A stretch of 64,000 nucleotides of DNA. It comes from Heyndrickxia acidiproducens DSM 23148 (lineage in GTDB: Bacteria > Bacillota > Bacilli > Bacillales > Bacillaceae_C). Location: contig NZ_KB893982.1 in the NCBI RefSeq assembly GCF_000374345.1, positions 29,169 to 93,168 of the forward strand, given 5' to 3'. Shown one piece after another: positions 8,169-17,220 of this stretch (position 1 is its first letter; the number at the start of each line of letters is the position of its first letter). The translations under genes were made by a program, and so were the position numbers. The notes beneath the pieces were generated by a model. It did no database searches. It was not told the origin of the DNA and saw only the letters and a list, made by a program, of their open reading frames with translations.

Positions 8169-9713
8169 TTGAGTCCAAATCTGGAAAAGTTTGTTGACCG
8201 CCTTCCGATGCTGGATACGATCAAGCCGGTGGGGACGGAAGATGGATATGCCTACTATGAAGTCAGGATGGAAGAATTTTGGCAGAAGCTGCACAGGGAT
8301 TTAAGGCCGACAAGATTGTGGGGATATAACCGCAGTTTTCCGGGTCCGGTGTTTGAAACCGGCCGCGGGGAAAAGGTTCGGGTCAAATGGATGAACCAAC
8401 TGCCGCAAAGACATTTTCTGCCGGTTGATACCACCATACTTGATGAAATGGGAATGGAACTGCCGGAAGTAAGAACCGTTGTGCACCTGCATGGCGGCGA
8501 AACCGAGCCGGCAAGCGATGGCTACCCTGAAGCCTGGTTTACCCGCAATTTTAACGAAACAGGCCCGCATTTTAAAAAAGAAGTGTATGAATACATGAAT
8601 ACACAGCGTGCCACAACATTATGGTATCATGACCACGCAATCGGCATCACACGTTTAAACGTTTACGCCGGCCTTATGGGAATGTATATCATTCGCGATC
8701 AAGAAGAAAAAGGTTTGAATCTGCCGGCAGGTGACTATGAAATCCCGCTGATGATAACGGACCGGACCTTCAATAACGATGGTTCCTTATTTTACCCGAG
8801 CCAGCCGGCCAATCCTTCCGAAGATTTGCCCAATCCTTCCGTGATCCCGTTCTTTTTGGGAGATACAATTCTTGTTAACGGAAAAATATGGCCGTATTTA
8901 GAAGTTGAACCGAGAAAATACCGGTTTAGGGTCATTGACGTCTCCAATTCACGGCCATACCAGTTATATCTCGATTCAGGCCAACCGCTTTACCAAATCG
9001 GTACGGACGGCGGCCTGCTCAGAAGACCGGTTAAATTGGAAAGATTATCGCTGGAACCGGCAGAAAGAGCAGATATCATCATCGATTTTTCCAAGTATGC
9101 CGGCCGGACCATGACATTAAAAAATGACCTTGGCCCAAATGCTGATCCCGAAGACCAAACCGGCGATATCATGCAGTTCAGGGTCTCTCTGCCGCTTTCA
9201 AACGAAGATACCAGTAAAATTCCGCAATCTTTATCATCCATTCCGTCGCTTTCGAAAAACAATATTACAGCCCTCCGGAATTTGAAACTTTCCGGTGCGA
9301 CCGATAAATACGGGCGCCCGTTGCTGCTTTTGGATAACAAAAAATGGATGGATCCGGTTACAGAAACACCGAAGCTGGGCGCGACTGAAATCTGGTCACT
9401 GATGAATATAACGGCCTTTACTCATCCGATTCATATTCATTTGATCCAATTTCAAATTTTGGATCGCCGCCCGTTTGATCTCAATCTTTATAATCAAAAT
9501 GGCCAGATCGTTTACACAGGACCGGCTGTACCGCCTGCGCCGAACGAACGGGGCTGGAAAGATACGGTTGCGGCACCGGCAGCACAAATCACGCGGGTAA
9601 TGATGCGATTTGCGCCTTATAGCGGTGATTATGTCTGGCACTGTCATATTTTAGAGCATGAAGACTATGACATGATGCGCCCGTTAAAAGTGATTGGCCC
9701 TGAAAATCAATAA
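8169..9713 (+). CDS. cotA: CotA-type multicopper oxidase (spore-coat laccase)
   Basis: A 514-aa three-cupredoxin enzyme closely resembling B. subtilis CotA over its full length (LEKFVDRLPMLDTIKPV, RLWGYNRSFPGP, LVNGKIWPYLEVEPRKYRFR). All copper ligand motifs are present: HLHGG, WYHDH, HPIHIH and the terminal WHCHILEHEDYDMM carrying the type 1 Cys. It oxidises phenols or bilirubin and contributes to the outer coat and pigment. No ATG is available. TTG at 8169 is the best start, with a GGGAG/GAGG region upstream; TTG at 8160 overlaps that region. A CATAGTCTA at 8119-8127 resembles a SigK -10, but its -35 spacing is not ideal. Confidence 0.94.
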   Translation: MSPNLEKFVDRLPMLDTIKPVGTEDGYAYYEVRMEEFWQKLHRDLRPTRLWGYNRSFPGPVFETGRGEKVRVKWMNQLPQRHFLPVDTTILDEMGMELPEVRTVVHLHGGETEPASDGYPEAWFTRNFNETGPHFKKEVYEYMNTQRATTLWYHDHAIGITRLNVYAGLMGMYIIRDQEEKGLNLPAGDYEIPLMITDRTFNNDGSLFYPSQPANPSEDLPNPSVIPFFLGDTILVNGKIWPYLEVEPRKYRFRVIDVSNSRPYQLYLDSGQPLYQIGTDGGLLRRPVKLERLSLEPAERADIIIDFSKYAGRTMTLKNDLGPNADPEDQTGDIMQFRVSLPLSNEDTSKIPQSLSSIPSLSKNNITALRNLKLSGATDKYGRPLLLLDNKKWMDPVTETPKLGATEIWSLMNITAFTHPIHIHLIQFQILDRRPFDLNLYNQNGQIVYTGPAVPPAPNERGWKDTVAAPAAQITRVMMRFAPYSGDYVWHCHILEHEDYDMMRPLKVIGPENQ

Positions 9714-9732
9714 TGATCTGCTGCATATCCCG

Positions 9733-9760
9733 GGCAAGGTATCCGTCCTTGCCTTTTTTT
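9733..9760 (+). terminator. Terminator of cotA
   Basis: GGCAAGG, 7-nt loop, CCTTGCC, then seven T. Confidence 0.9.
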
Positions 9761-9864
9761 GTAAACGGGAGGATTTTTTTCTATGCATTTTTCCCAATTT
9801 GTGTTATCATGCTTGGGTGGTGAAAATAAAAGCCACTTTTATTTTTTACTTTTGCAGCACTAAA

Positions 9865-9887
9865 TGACTGTTTTATTCATTTGGTCA
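9865..9887. promoter_or_regulatory. Putative YhgD operator 1
   Basis: A 23-bp element beginning TGACTGTTT and ending TGGTCA, with inverted TGAC/GTCA ends. It lies 18 bp before the TetR-family gene start. A second element with the same length and ends precedes yhgE. Autoregulation by the TetR protein is inferred. Confidence 0.55.
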
Positions 9888-9904
9888 AGAAGGGAGGGAT
9901 TGTC

Positions 9905-10492
9905 ATGGCAGACCGGAAAATGCAGATTGTCAGCGCTGCGGAAAAGTCTTTTTCAGCTTTCGGCTACAAAGCCACGACTATGGATCAGGTGGCAAAGCTT
10001 GCGGGCGTCGGCAAAGGCACCATTTATACTTTTTTCAAAAATAAAGAAGAACTGCTAAATTATATTATGGAAAATCTGATTGCAGACATGAAACAGGCTG
10101 CTGAACAGGCGATCGATGAACATCTTTCTTTTATAGAAAACGTCCACCGTGCCCTTTACGACATGCTGGAGTTCCGCCTCAAACATAAACTGGCGATCAA
10201 ACTTTACGAGGAAGTCCAACTTGGCACGCCGGAAGTGGTGGATGCACTGCATGTAATGGAAGATACCATTATTCATTACATCAGCCAGTATATTGAAAAA
10301 GCGGTCGGCAAGCAGGAGATTGTTCCATGCGACCCGAATCTGACTGCTTTTATTATGTTGAAAATGTATATCGCACTGATTTTCGACTGGGAGAAAAAAC
10401 ATCCCCCGCTTTCAAAAAAAGAGATTGCCAAGTTATTTGAACTATACATTTTCAAGGGGTTATCCTTAGACCATCCAGAGAGCTGTCGTTAA
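9905..10492 (+). CDS. yhgD: TetR/AcrR-family regulator (YhgD-like)
   Basis: A 195-aa repressor. The N-terminal helix-turn-helix (about 7-52) reads IVSAAEKSFSAFGYKATTMD and VAKLAGVGKGTIYTFFKNKEE, the canonical TetR DNA-binding fold. The C-terminal all-helical ligand domain is of unknown specificity. The ATG at 9905 is preceded by GGGAGG; the upstream GTG at 9881 lies inside the operator. Gene order is the same as yhgD-yhgE of B. subtilis, and the gene precedes yhgE by 70 bp. The matching elements in front of both genes suggest it represses itself and yhgE. Confidence 0.88.
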   Translation: MADRKMQIVSAAEKSFSAFGYKATTMDQVAKLAGVGKGTIYTFFKNKEELLNYIMENLIADMKQAAEQAIDEHLSFIENVHRALYDMLEFRLKHKLAIKLYEEVQLGTPEVVDALHVMEDTIIHYISQYIEKAVGKQEIVPCDPNLTAFIMLKMYIALIFDWEKKHPPLSKKEIAKLFELYIFKGLSLDHPESCR

Positions 10493-10519
10493 TCGTGCAA
10501 GCTCTTTTTTACCCAAAAA

Positions 10520-10542
10520 TGACCGTTTGAATATTCTAGTCA
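10520..10542. promoter_or_regulatory. Putative YhgD operator 2
   Basis: A 23-bp element TGACCGTTTGAA...TAGTCA, in the same position class as operator 1 and ending 20 bp before the yhgE GTG start. The shared consensus is TGACYGTTT at the left and GTCA at the right. Confidence 0.55.
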
Positions 10543-10562
10543 AGAAGTTTGGAGGTTTTAAA

Positions 10563-13412
10563 GTGAATGGTTTTACACTGATTCATAAAGAGTTTATGCA
10601 AGTCATCAAAAGCCCAAAATTCCTGATACCGGTCATTGCGGTTATTTTAGCTCCAGTTCTATATGCAGGAATGTTTATCTGGGCTTTTAAGGACCCATAT
10701 GCCAGAATGGACAAAGTGCCTGTTGCAGTTATTAATCAGGACACGGGCGCCAAAATGAACGGAGAGACTTTTACCATTGGGAAAGATTTGGAAAAAAATT
10801 TAAAGAAAAGCGACGGCTTTGAATTCCACTTTGTTTCTGAGCAGGAAGCAATGGACGGTCTTGACAACCAAAAATATTATATGGTTGTAAAAATCCCGGA
10901 AAACTTTTCCGAGAATGCGACCACACTGCTGGATAAAAAACCTAAAAAACTCCAGCTGCAATATATCCCGAACGACAGCACAAACTTCCTTGCCAGCCAG
11001 GTTGGCGGATCGGGCATGTTAAAAGTGAAAGACAAACTGTCCGCAGAAGTTTCAAAAACATACGCTGAGACAATTTTCGAAAAAGCAACAGAAATGGCGA
11101 ACGGTTTTAAAACCGCAAGCAATGGTGCCAAAAAATTAAATAACGGTACTGTACAGCTTGGCGACGGCGTCAGCGTCCTCCGGAAAGGCGCAAACAAATT
11201 GTACGACGGCCAGATTGCCTTGAACACAGGGATCACGAAAGTCGATAAAGGCGCGAAAGATTTGCATAAGGGCACCCTTACACTTCATAATGGCACCCTT
11301 ACCCTGAACAACGGAATCGTTCAGGCAAATAATGGGGCAGGCAAACTGAATAACGGCGCAGGCCAATTATACACAGGTGCCGTTTCGTTAAATTCCGGTG
11401 CAGGCCAAGTGAACAGCGGCGCACAGGCTTTGAAAGCAAATTTGGAAAAACTGGCTAGAAGTTCTATAACATTTTCAAACGGACTGTCGGACGCAAAATC
11501 GGGAGCAGATCAGTTAGCTTCCGGAACAACGGTTCTGTCGAAAGGGATCAACACTCTTGCCACAACCGGCAGCCAGCAACTGTTGGACAACGCTACGAAA
11601 CTGCAAAAAGGCGCAAAGACAGTTGCCGATGGCAGTGCAGACCTGCAGGAGGGATTAAACACTGCAAAGAATAAAATTCCAACACAGCTGCTTGGCGGGA
11701 CCCAGAAATTGCAAACTGGTGTTAATGAAATGAAATCCAAGTTGCCGATTGCCATTGCCAGCCAAGTTTCCCAGCAGTTAGAAAACGACACCATTCCGCA
11801 ACTTGTTGAGAAAATTGCGGATCAAATGGCCCGTCAAATCGTAGCGAACCAACAAAAACAAGCTGAAGATTTATCGAATAGCTTAAAAAAAGCCGGTTTG
11901 TCAGACAGTAAAATTCAAACAGTATTGGCAGAAAATGCGACTGATAAAGACAAATTAAAAAAGGAAATAGCGGATACAATTAATCAAAACTTATCTCAAA
12001 ATAAAAGTGAACTCCTGAAACCAGGAGAAATTGCAAGGGAAATTGCAAACGGAACAGACAGCCAACCCGGGACGGACGCAGCGTTTGATCAGCTTTCGGC
12101 AAGAATCAACCAATTAAATGCTGGTATCCGGGGCATTTCCGAAACGGATCAAATGAAACAATTATTCGCCGGTACTGATAAATTGGCAAAAGGTGCGGCC
12201 GCACTCAGCCAAGGTGAAGATGCTTATGTGACAGCATTACAGACTAATCTGATTCCAAAATTGAATCAGTTGAATCAAGGTGCAAAAACGGTTCAATCCG
12301 GTTCATCACAACTTGCAAGCGGACTGGAAACCTTGAATAGTGGCGGTTCTCAAATGACACAGGGTGCTGACCAACTGGCAGACGGCTCCGCGAAGTTGGC
12401 GGATGGTACCAGCCAATTGCAGTCCGGATCTGCGAAACTGGCGGACGGCTCCAAAGACTTGAAAAATGGCGCAGGCCAGCTTTCAAACGGTACAGCCAAG
12501 CTTGCGAATGGTTCCGGCCAGCTTGTAAATGGTTCTTCTAAACTGGCAGATGGAACAAACACGCTTACAAGCGGCACCGGACAACTGGCGAACGGTTCTA
12601 ACCAGCTTGTTTCCGGTACACAGCAATTGTCCAAAGGATCCGGGGATTTGTCTGACGGAACGAATAAATTGAAAAACGGCACAAATGAGCTAAAAAATAA
12701 ATTAGGAGATGCCGCAAAAACGGCAGGTGCTGTCCAAGCGAATAATAACACGTACAACATGATGGCGGATCCTGTATCACTAAAAACAAATCATTACCAC
12801 AGAGTGCCAAACTACGGAACAGGGTTTACCCCTTACTTCCTGTCACTGGGCCTTTTTGTCGGAGCACTTTTGATTACAATTGTGTACCCGCTCGTTGAGT
12901 CTGCCGGCGTTCCAAAAAGCGGTCTGGTCTGGTTTACAAGTAAGATCAGCATTTTAGCCGGAGTAGGCATTTTACAGGCGCTCGTTGCAGATGTCATTAT
13001 TTTGAATGTTGTCGGCATTCATGTAAAGAGTGTTCCATTATTCGTCCTATTCTCTGTCATCACAAGCTTGACCTTTATTACGCTGATCCAGTTCCTTGTA
13101 ACGACGATGCAAAATCCCGGACGGTTCCTTGCGATTGTCATTTTGATTTTGCAGTTGACAAGCAGCGCCGGTACATTCCCATTGGAAACCGTACCGGAAT
13201 TTATCCAAGCATTTAACCCGCTGCTGCCAATGACGTACACCGTAAAAGGGTTCAAAGCAGTGATTTCCAGTGGAGAATACGGAGTGATGTGGCAAAATGC
13301 CGGCATTTTGCTGATCTACATTCTTGCTGCATCCTTGCTGACCCTGCTGTATTTCGTCACACATTATCACCGCCAATACAAACAAATGTATGAACATGGC
13401 GTAACGGAATAA
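10563..13412 (+). CDS. yhgE: YhgE/Pip-family membrane protein
   Basis: A 949-aa membrane protein. One span near the N-terminus (FLIPVIAVILAPVLYAGMFI) is followed by a long external region of about 720 residues. From about residue 185 that region consists of short LxxGxxxLxxG-type repeats, such as LADGSAKLADGTSQL. At the C-terminus are five or six spans of ABC-2 permease type, from YFLSLGLFVGALL onward. This is the architecture of YhgE/Pip phage-infection protein and EsaA-like proteins. The GTG at 10563 is chosen because TTGGAGG precedes it; the frame opens at 10527 without a ribosome site. Export or envelope function is inferred from the family. A strong terminator follows. Confidence 0.88.
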   Translation: MNGFTLIHKEFMQVIKSPKFLIPVIAVILAPVLYAGMFIWAFKDPYARMDKVPVAVINQDTGAKMNGETFTIGKDLEKNLKKSDGFEFHFVSEQEAMDGLDNQKYYMVVKIPENFSENATTLLDKKPKKLQLQYIPNDSTNFLASQVGGSGMLKVKDKLSAEVSKTYAETIFEKATEMANGFKTASNGAKKLNNGTVQLGDGVSVLRKGANKLYDGQIALNTGITKVDKGAKDLHKGTLTLHNGTLTLNNGIVQANNGAGKLNNGAGQLYTGAVSLNSGAGQVNSGAQALKANLEKLARSSITFSNGLSDAKSGADQLASGTTVLSKGINTLATTGSQQLLDNATKLQKGAKTVADGSADLQEGLNTAKNKIPTQLLGGTQKLQTGVNEMKSKLPIAIASQVSQQLENDTIPQLVEKIADQMARQIVANQQKQAEDLSNSLKKAGLSDSKIQTVLAENATDKDKLKKEIADTINQNLSQNKSELLKPGEIAREIANGTDSQPGTDAAFDQLSARINQLNAGIRGISETDQMKQLFAGTDKLAKGAAALSQGEDAYVTALQTNLIPKLNQLNQGAKTVQSGSSQLASGLETLNSGGSQMTQGADQLADGSAKLADGTSQLQSGSAKLADGSKDLKNGAGQLSNGTAKLANGSGQLVNGSSKLADGTNTLTSGTGQLANGSNQLVSGTQQLSKGSGDLSDGTNKLKNGTNELKNKLGDAAKTAGAVQANNNTYNMMADPVSLKTNHYHRVPNYGTGFTPYFLSLGLFVGALLITIVYPLVESAGVPKSGLVWFTSKISILAGVGILQALVADVIILNVVGIHVKSVPLFVLFSVITSLTFITLIQFLVTTMQNPGRFLAIVILILQLTSSAGTFPLETVPEFIQAFNPLLPMTYTVKGFKAVISSGEYGVMWQNAGILLIYILAASLLTLLYFVTHYHRQYKQMYEHGVTE

Positions 13413-13414
13413 GC

Positions 13415-13453
13415 AAAAACAGCCGGACCTATTTCGGGTCCGGCTGTTTTTTT
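13415..13453. terminator. Bidirectional terminator after yhgE
   Basis: AACAGCCGGACC pairs with GGGTCCGGCTGTT and has A- and T-runs on both flanks. It is shared with the small convergent gene at 13455-13613. Confidence 0.92.
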
Positions 13454-13454
13454 G

Positions 13455-13613
13455 TCATTTTTTTGTACCTTTCCGGCGCTGGTCTTCTGTTTCAATTCCG
13501 GTATTTGAGGTATAGCCGACTTGAAAATCTGATCGCTCGCTTTTCCGGACAGCTTCCGGCATCCGGTATTGTTCTTTATGGCTTTGATTTTGGCCAATGT
13601 TTGACATGTTCAT
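13455..13613 (-). CDS. Small hydrophilic hypothetical protein
   Basis: A 52-codon gene, minus strand, starting MNMSNIGQNQSHKEQYR and ending QRRKGTKK. The ATG has AAAGGAG five to seven nt upstream. The stop is placed just before the bidirectional yhgE terminator, so it has both a ribosome site and a terminator of its own. Its composition (rich in Asn, Gln, Ser, Lys, Glu and Arg, no hydrophobic segment) is like small spore-associated proteins of bacilli, but I recognise no family. It is convergent with yhgE. Confidence 0.6.
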   Translation of the reverse strand: MNMSNIGQNQSHKEQYRMPEAVRKSERSDFQVGYTSNTGIETEDQRRKGTKK

Positions 13614-13959
13614 GTCTCCTTTGCTTTTACAGTGAGTGGAAACAGCCCTTCATTATATTGTGCATGCAGACATACAGCCATGACCGGGAATCTTTTCCTG
13701 AATGCTCCAATCGTTTCGCGGCGGCCCATTCATTTTAGTATTCACACTTCCCACAAGCTCCTATACTCATTTCCTGCTTTAACGGAATCCCGGAATAGTC
13801 TTTCTTTTTTTAAACTGCATTTTTACAATAGGCCATCACTGCACCCGGGAATCCGGCAGCTGCTCATTCCGTCAAAATCTTGATGCAGATCAAATGCATA
13901 TTTTCACAATTGATATAGAATAAAAAGAGAGGGAATTTAAAACGATCGGAGTGTAGAAG
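13614..13959. other. Intergenic region without recognised gene
   Basis: About 350 bp between the divergent small gene and flavodoxin. Short open frames here lack ribosome sites. It must contain the promoters of both neighbours, but I see no convincing -35/-10 pair. Confidence 0.6.
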
Positions 13960-14421
13960 ATGAAGACGGTCATTGTATACTCGAGCATGACAGGCACAAC
14001 GGAATTTATGGCAGATGAAATCGCAGCGGCATTATCAGAAGCAGGGCATGCCGTTGATATAAAAGAAGCAACAAATACATCCCCACAGGAAATTGCAGAT
14101 TACGATCTGATATTGATCGGCGCCAGCACCTGGGACGACGGCGATCTCTGGGATGAAATGATTGATTTTTACGAAGAACTGCCGGATGTGGACTTATCCG
14201 GCAAAAAAGGCGCGGTGTTTGGCGCAGGCGACTCCTTTTATGAACACTTTGCCGGGGCCGTGGATACGATGGAAGAAGCATTGAAACAACAAGGCTGTGA
14301 ACTCTTGCTTGACGGTTTAAAAGTGGATGTCGTCCCGGATGATGAAATTAAAGCTGCCTGTAAAACTTTTGCACAACAGCTTGATCGCCGCTGCCGTGAA
14401 ATGGGGCTAATACGGCAATGA
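13960..14421 (+). CDS. Flavodoxin
   Basis: A 153-aa FMN electron carrier. The phosphate-binding loop SSMTGTTE is at 8-15. The two FMN-flanking loops are GASTWDDGDLWDE (about 54-66) and GAGDSFYEHFAG (about 87-98). Length and motifs fit a short-chain flavodoxin such as B. subtilis YkuN/YkuP. Its stop overlaps the start of the UvrC-like gene by 4 nt (ATGA), which implies translational coupling. The electron-transfer partner is not visible here. Confidence 0.92.
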   Translation: MKTVIVYSSMTGTTEFMADEIAAALSEAGHAVDIKEATNTSPQEIADYDLILIGASTWDDGDLWDEMIDFYEELPDVDLSGKKGAVFGAGDSFYEHFAGAVDTMEEALKQQGCELLLDGLKVDVVPDDEIKAACKTFAQQLDRRCREMGLIRQ

Positions 14422-15503
14422 ACCCCGTCATCCAGCACAAGCTTTCCCTTCTGCCCGGCCAGCCGGGGTGCTATCTGATGAAAAACCGGGCGGGAAAAGT
14501 CATTTACGTTGGGAAAGCCAAAAAACTGAAAAACCGTGTACGCTCCTACTTTACCGGGTCACATGATGAGAAAACAGCGCAGCTTGTCCGGGAGATTTTC
14601 GATTTGGAGTGGATTGTGACGGACACAAACACGGAAGCATTGGTACTGGAAATGAACCTGATCAAAAAATACCGGCCGAAATATAACATCATGCTTAAAG
14701 ATGACAAAAGCTATCCTTATATTAAAATTACGGCGGAACGGCATCCACAGCTGATCCTGACACGCGAATCGGTCCGGGATAAAGGAAAATATTTCGGCCC
14801 GTTTCCGAATGTCCGGGCGGCAGCAGAGACAAAAAAATTGCTGGACAGGCTTTATCCGCTCAGGCGCTGCCCGGAATCAAGCACGCACGCCTGCCTTTAT
14901 TACCAGCTTGGCCTTTGCATCGGAACTTGTGCAAGGGAAGTAAGTGAGGAAGAATACAAAGAACAGATCCGCAAAATCGTCCACTTCTTCCATGGCGGCT
15001 ACCGGAAAGTGTTAAAGGATATGAAAAAAGAAATGCAGGATGCGGCGGAACAGCTTGATTTTGAAAAAGCAGAAAACCTGAAAGAACAAATGGCACAGCT
15101 TGAACTGACAATGGAACAGCAAAACGTTGCGCTGAATGATCATATAAGCCGGGATATATTCGGTTACGCCGCGGGCAACGGATGGATGTGTGTCCAAACC
15201 TTTTATTTGCGGCAAGGCAAAATCATGGAACGGGAAATATCTTTTAAACAGACCGGCAGCAAAGATCCGGATGCAGCATTCCTTGAATTCTTGCAGTATT
15301 ATTATGGCAGCAGCCAAACTGCGCTGCCAAAGGAAATCCTGATTCCGGATACGGTCGGAAAAGAAACAGCAAAACAGCTTCTTTACATCCGTGTCGTGCA
15401 GCCGAAACGCGGGCAGAAAAAAGAAATGGTGCATTTGGCAAATAAAAATGCGCAAATCGCCCTGGAAGAAAAATTTTCGCTGCTGGAGCTGAAAACTTGT
15501 TAA
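14418..15503 (+). CDS. Short UvrC-like (Cho-type) GIY-YIG nuclease
   Basis: 361 aa, against about 590-600 for UvrC. It matches the UvrC N-terminal half well. The GIY-YIG nuclease spans about 12-95 (GCYLMKNRAGKVIYVGKAKK, with LKNRVRSYF and the catalytic Glu region EALVLEMNLIKKYRPKYN). Next come the cysteines of the UvrC Fe-S region (RRCPE, HACLYYQLGLCIGTC) and a UVR coiled-coil motif at about 200-235. It continues to KNAQIALEEKFSLLE and stops where UvrC would enter its RNase H-like endonuclease and HhH domains. A strong terminator begins 14 nt after the stop, so this looks like a natural short form. E. coli Cho, which makes only the 3' incision, has a similar layout. Confidence 0.85.
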   Translation: MNPVIQHKLSLLPGQPGCYLMKNRAGKVIYVGKAKKLKNRVRSYFTGSHDEKTAQLVREIFDLEWIVTDTNTEALVLEMNLIKKYRPKYNIMLKDDKSYPYIKITAERHPQLILTRESVRDKGKYFGPFPNVRAAAETKKLLDRLYPLRRCPESSTHACLYYQLGLCIGTCAREVSEEEYKEQIRKIVHFFHGGYRKVLKDMKKEMQDAAEQLDFEKAENLKEQMAQLELTMEQQNVALNDHISRDIFGYAAGNGWMCVQTFYLRQGKIMEREISFKQTGSKDPDAAFLEFLQYYYGSSQTALPKEILIPDTVGKETAKQLLYIRVVQPKRGQKKEMVHLANKNAQIALEEKFSLLELKTC

Positions 15504-15517
15504 ATTCCTCAATTGCA

Positions 15518-15554
15518 GCGGCGGGAACTTAGATCCCGCCGCTTTTCCTTTTTA
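15518..15554. terminator. Terminator between uvrC-like and panE-like genes
   Basis: GCGGCGGGA, 7-nt loop, TCCCGCCGC, then TTTTCCTTTTT on the plus strand. Confidence 0.88.
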
Positions 15555-16496
15555 CTCTGCTACTTTGCTGTTTAAATTTTCATACCCGCTTTCCATTTCC
15601 TGAATCCGCTGGTACAGTGCTTCGTTTACGGGAACCGGAACATTGTGTTTTTTTCCCAACTCTATAACGGTTCCCGAAAACAAGCCTACTTCACTGTACC
15701 TTTTTGCTTCGACATCCTGTGCCATCGATGGTTTTCCGTCCGGGCTTAACGCGCCGACAACTTTGAGCCAGTACTGCAGATCAGCTTCTGTCAGCGGAAA
15801 GCCTTCTTTTTCCGACAAGGCCATGACTTCACGCATTGCGGCAATCATCATTTCCCTTGCCGGCCCTTCTTTTTGGATCTCGCCAAAATTACTCTTGAAC
15901 ACGGCAACCGTTTGATTAACACCAACATTCAGCATGAATTTCCCCCACAGTCTTTTCATCATATGCTTGTCCAATTCATATGGAAAATCCGTTTTTTCAA
16001 AGAAACGGGCAACCCGCTCTGCTTTTTCCGAAACATATCCCGGTTCTTTTTCGCCAAAACATAGCATGCCGATATGGTCGTAAGTCAATTGATTTCCAGT
16101 TTTTACAGCATCCATGCCCTGGGCAACACAGTATAAAATTTTATCCATCCCGTATGTACGGCTAATGATCTCCTCACTGGAAATGCCATTGAGCGCCGAC
16201 AAAATAATCGTATTGGGTCCCACATGTTTTTTTACCGCCTGAACTGCATCTGCCAGCCCGTTAAATTTCACGGCAAATATGAGCAGATCAGCCGGCCCGC
16301 ATTCTTCTTCAGGCGTTACATAATGGAAAGAACAACGGTCACCGTTACAATATACGCCATCCCGTTCATACCTTTCAATCCGCTTCCGGTCCGCAATGAC
16401 CCGAAGATCCCCCTCCGGCATTTTTTTCGCTAACTGGCGGCCAAAGAGTACCCCGAGCGCCCCAAGCCCGATAATTGATACCGTTTTAATTTCCAA
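15552..16496 (-). CDS. 2-dehydropantoate 2-reductase family protein (ketopantoate reductase-like)
   Basis: A 314-aa NADPH-dependent reductase of the PanE/ApbA family. The Rossmann motif is SIIGLGALGVLFGRQLA at 7-23. The FAVKFNGLADAV stretch carries the catalytic Lys of the family, and the C-terminal helical domain holds the KLWGKFMLNVGVNQ-like segment (RLWGKFMLNVGVN). The predicted reaction is ketopantoate to pantoate for coenzyme A, though many paralogs have other substrates. The start is TTG with GGATGAGG upstream. It begins 50 bp after the queC stop on the same strand, so it may be read from the preQ1-controlled transcript. Confidence 0.85.
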   Translation of the reverse strand: MEIKTVSIIGLGALGVLFGRQLAKKMPEGDLRVIADRKRIERYERDGVYCNGDRCSFHYVTPEEECGPADLLIFAVKFNGLADAVQAVKKHVGPNTIILSALNGISSEEIISRTYGMDKILYCVAQGMDAVKTGNQLTYDHIGMLCFGEKEPGYVSEKAERVARFFEKTDFPYELDKHMMKRLWGKFMLNVGVNQTVAVFKSNFGEIQKEGPAREMMIAAMREVMALSEKEGFPLTEADLQYWLKVVGALSPDGKPSMAQDVEAKRYSEVGLFSGTVIELGKKHNVPVPVNEALYQRIQEMESGYENLNSKVAE

Positions 16497-16546
16497 ATTT
16501 CCTCATCCCCTTTTTTCTTCCATTTTATCATAAAATTTTAAAATAT

Positions 16547-17200
16547 TTATCTCCTTACTTTTAAATATTCCTCCAGTCCCCTTTTCCTCAGTTTGCATGC
16601 CGGGCATTCCCCGCAGCCGTCCGCGATGATGCCATTGTAGCAGGTTAACGTTTTTTCCCGGACGAAATCGAAGGCATTCAGCTCATCCGCAAGTTTCCAT
16701 GTTTCAGCCTTATTCAACCACATTAAAGGCGTATGAATGACAAACTGCTGATCCATGGAAAGATTTAACGTCACATTCAGTGATTTCACAAAAATATCAC
16801 GGCAGTCGGGATAGCCGCTGAAATCTGTTTCGCAAACACCGGTTACAATATGTCTGGCACCGATTTGACTTGCCAGCACACCGGCAAAAGACAGAAACAG
16901 CAAATTGCGGCCTGGCACAAAAGTAGACGGCAGCCCGCCATCTTCCCCCTCTTTTACCGCAATTCCATCTCTTGTCAACGCGTTTGGAGCCAGTTGATTT
17001 AATAGGCTCATATCCAATATATAATGTTTAACCCCAAGTTCTTCTGCAATATTTCTTGCACAATCGATTTCCAAACGGTGGCGCTGGTGGTAATCAAACG
17101 TGACTGCCGCTACTTCTTCAAATCTTTCCCGGGCCCAAAACAAGCATGTGGTGCTGTCTTGTCCCCCGCTAAAAACAACCAGTGCTTTTTCTTTTTTCAA
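16547..17200 (-). CDS. queC: 7-cyano-7-deazaguanine (preQ0) synthase
   Basis: A 217-aa ATP-dependent enzyme that converts 7-carboxy-7-deazaguanine to preQ0 in queuosine biosynthesis. The PP-loop motif [16 protein letters not shown] is at 8-23. The C-terminal zinc site is [19 protein letters not shown]. It follows a preQ1-I riboswitch, which confirms the pathway. In B. subtilis queC heads queCDEF; here queD, queE and queF do not follow, so they must lie elsewhere. Downstream in the same direction is the ketopantoate reductase-like gene. Confidence 0.95.
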   Translation of the reverse strand: MKKEKALVVFSGGQDSTTCLFWARERFEEVAAVTFDYHQRHRLEIDCARNIAEELGVKHYILDMSLLNQLAPNALTRDGIAVKEGEDGGLPSTFVPGRNLLFLSFAGVLASQIGARHIVTGVCETDFSGYPDCRDIFVKSLNVTLNLSMDQQFVIHTPLMWLNKAETWKLADELNAFDFVREKTLTCYNGIIADGCGECPACKLRKRGLEEYLKVRR

Positions 17201-17220
17201 TTTTTACGCTTCCCTTCCAC

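Noticed and set aside
14418..15503. UvrC broken by frameshift
   Set aside because: The terminator starts 14 nt after the stop and the next gene is convergent, so no remnant of the missing domains exists downstream.
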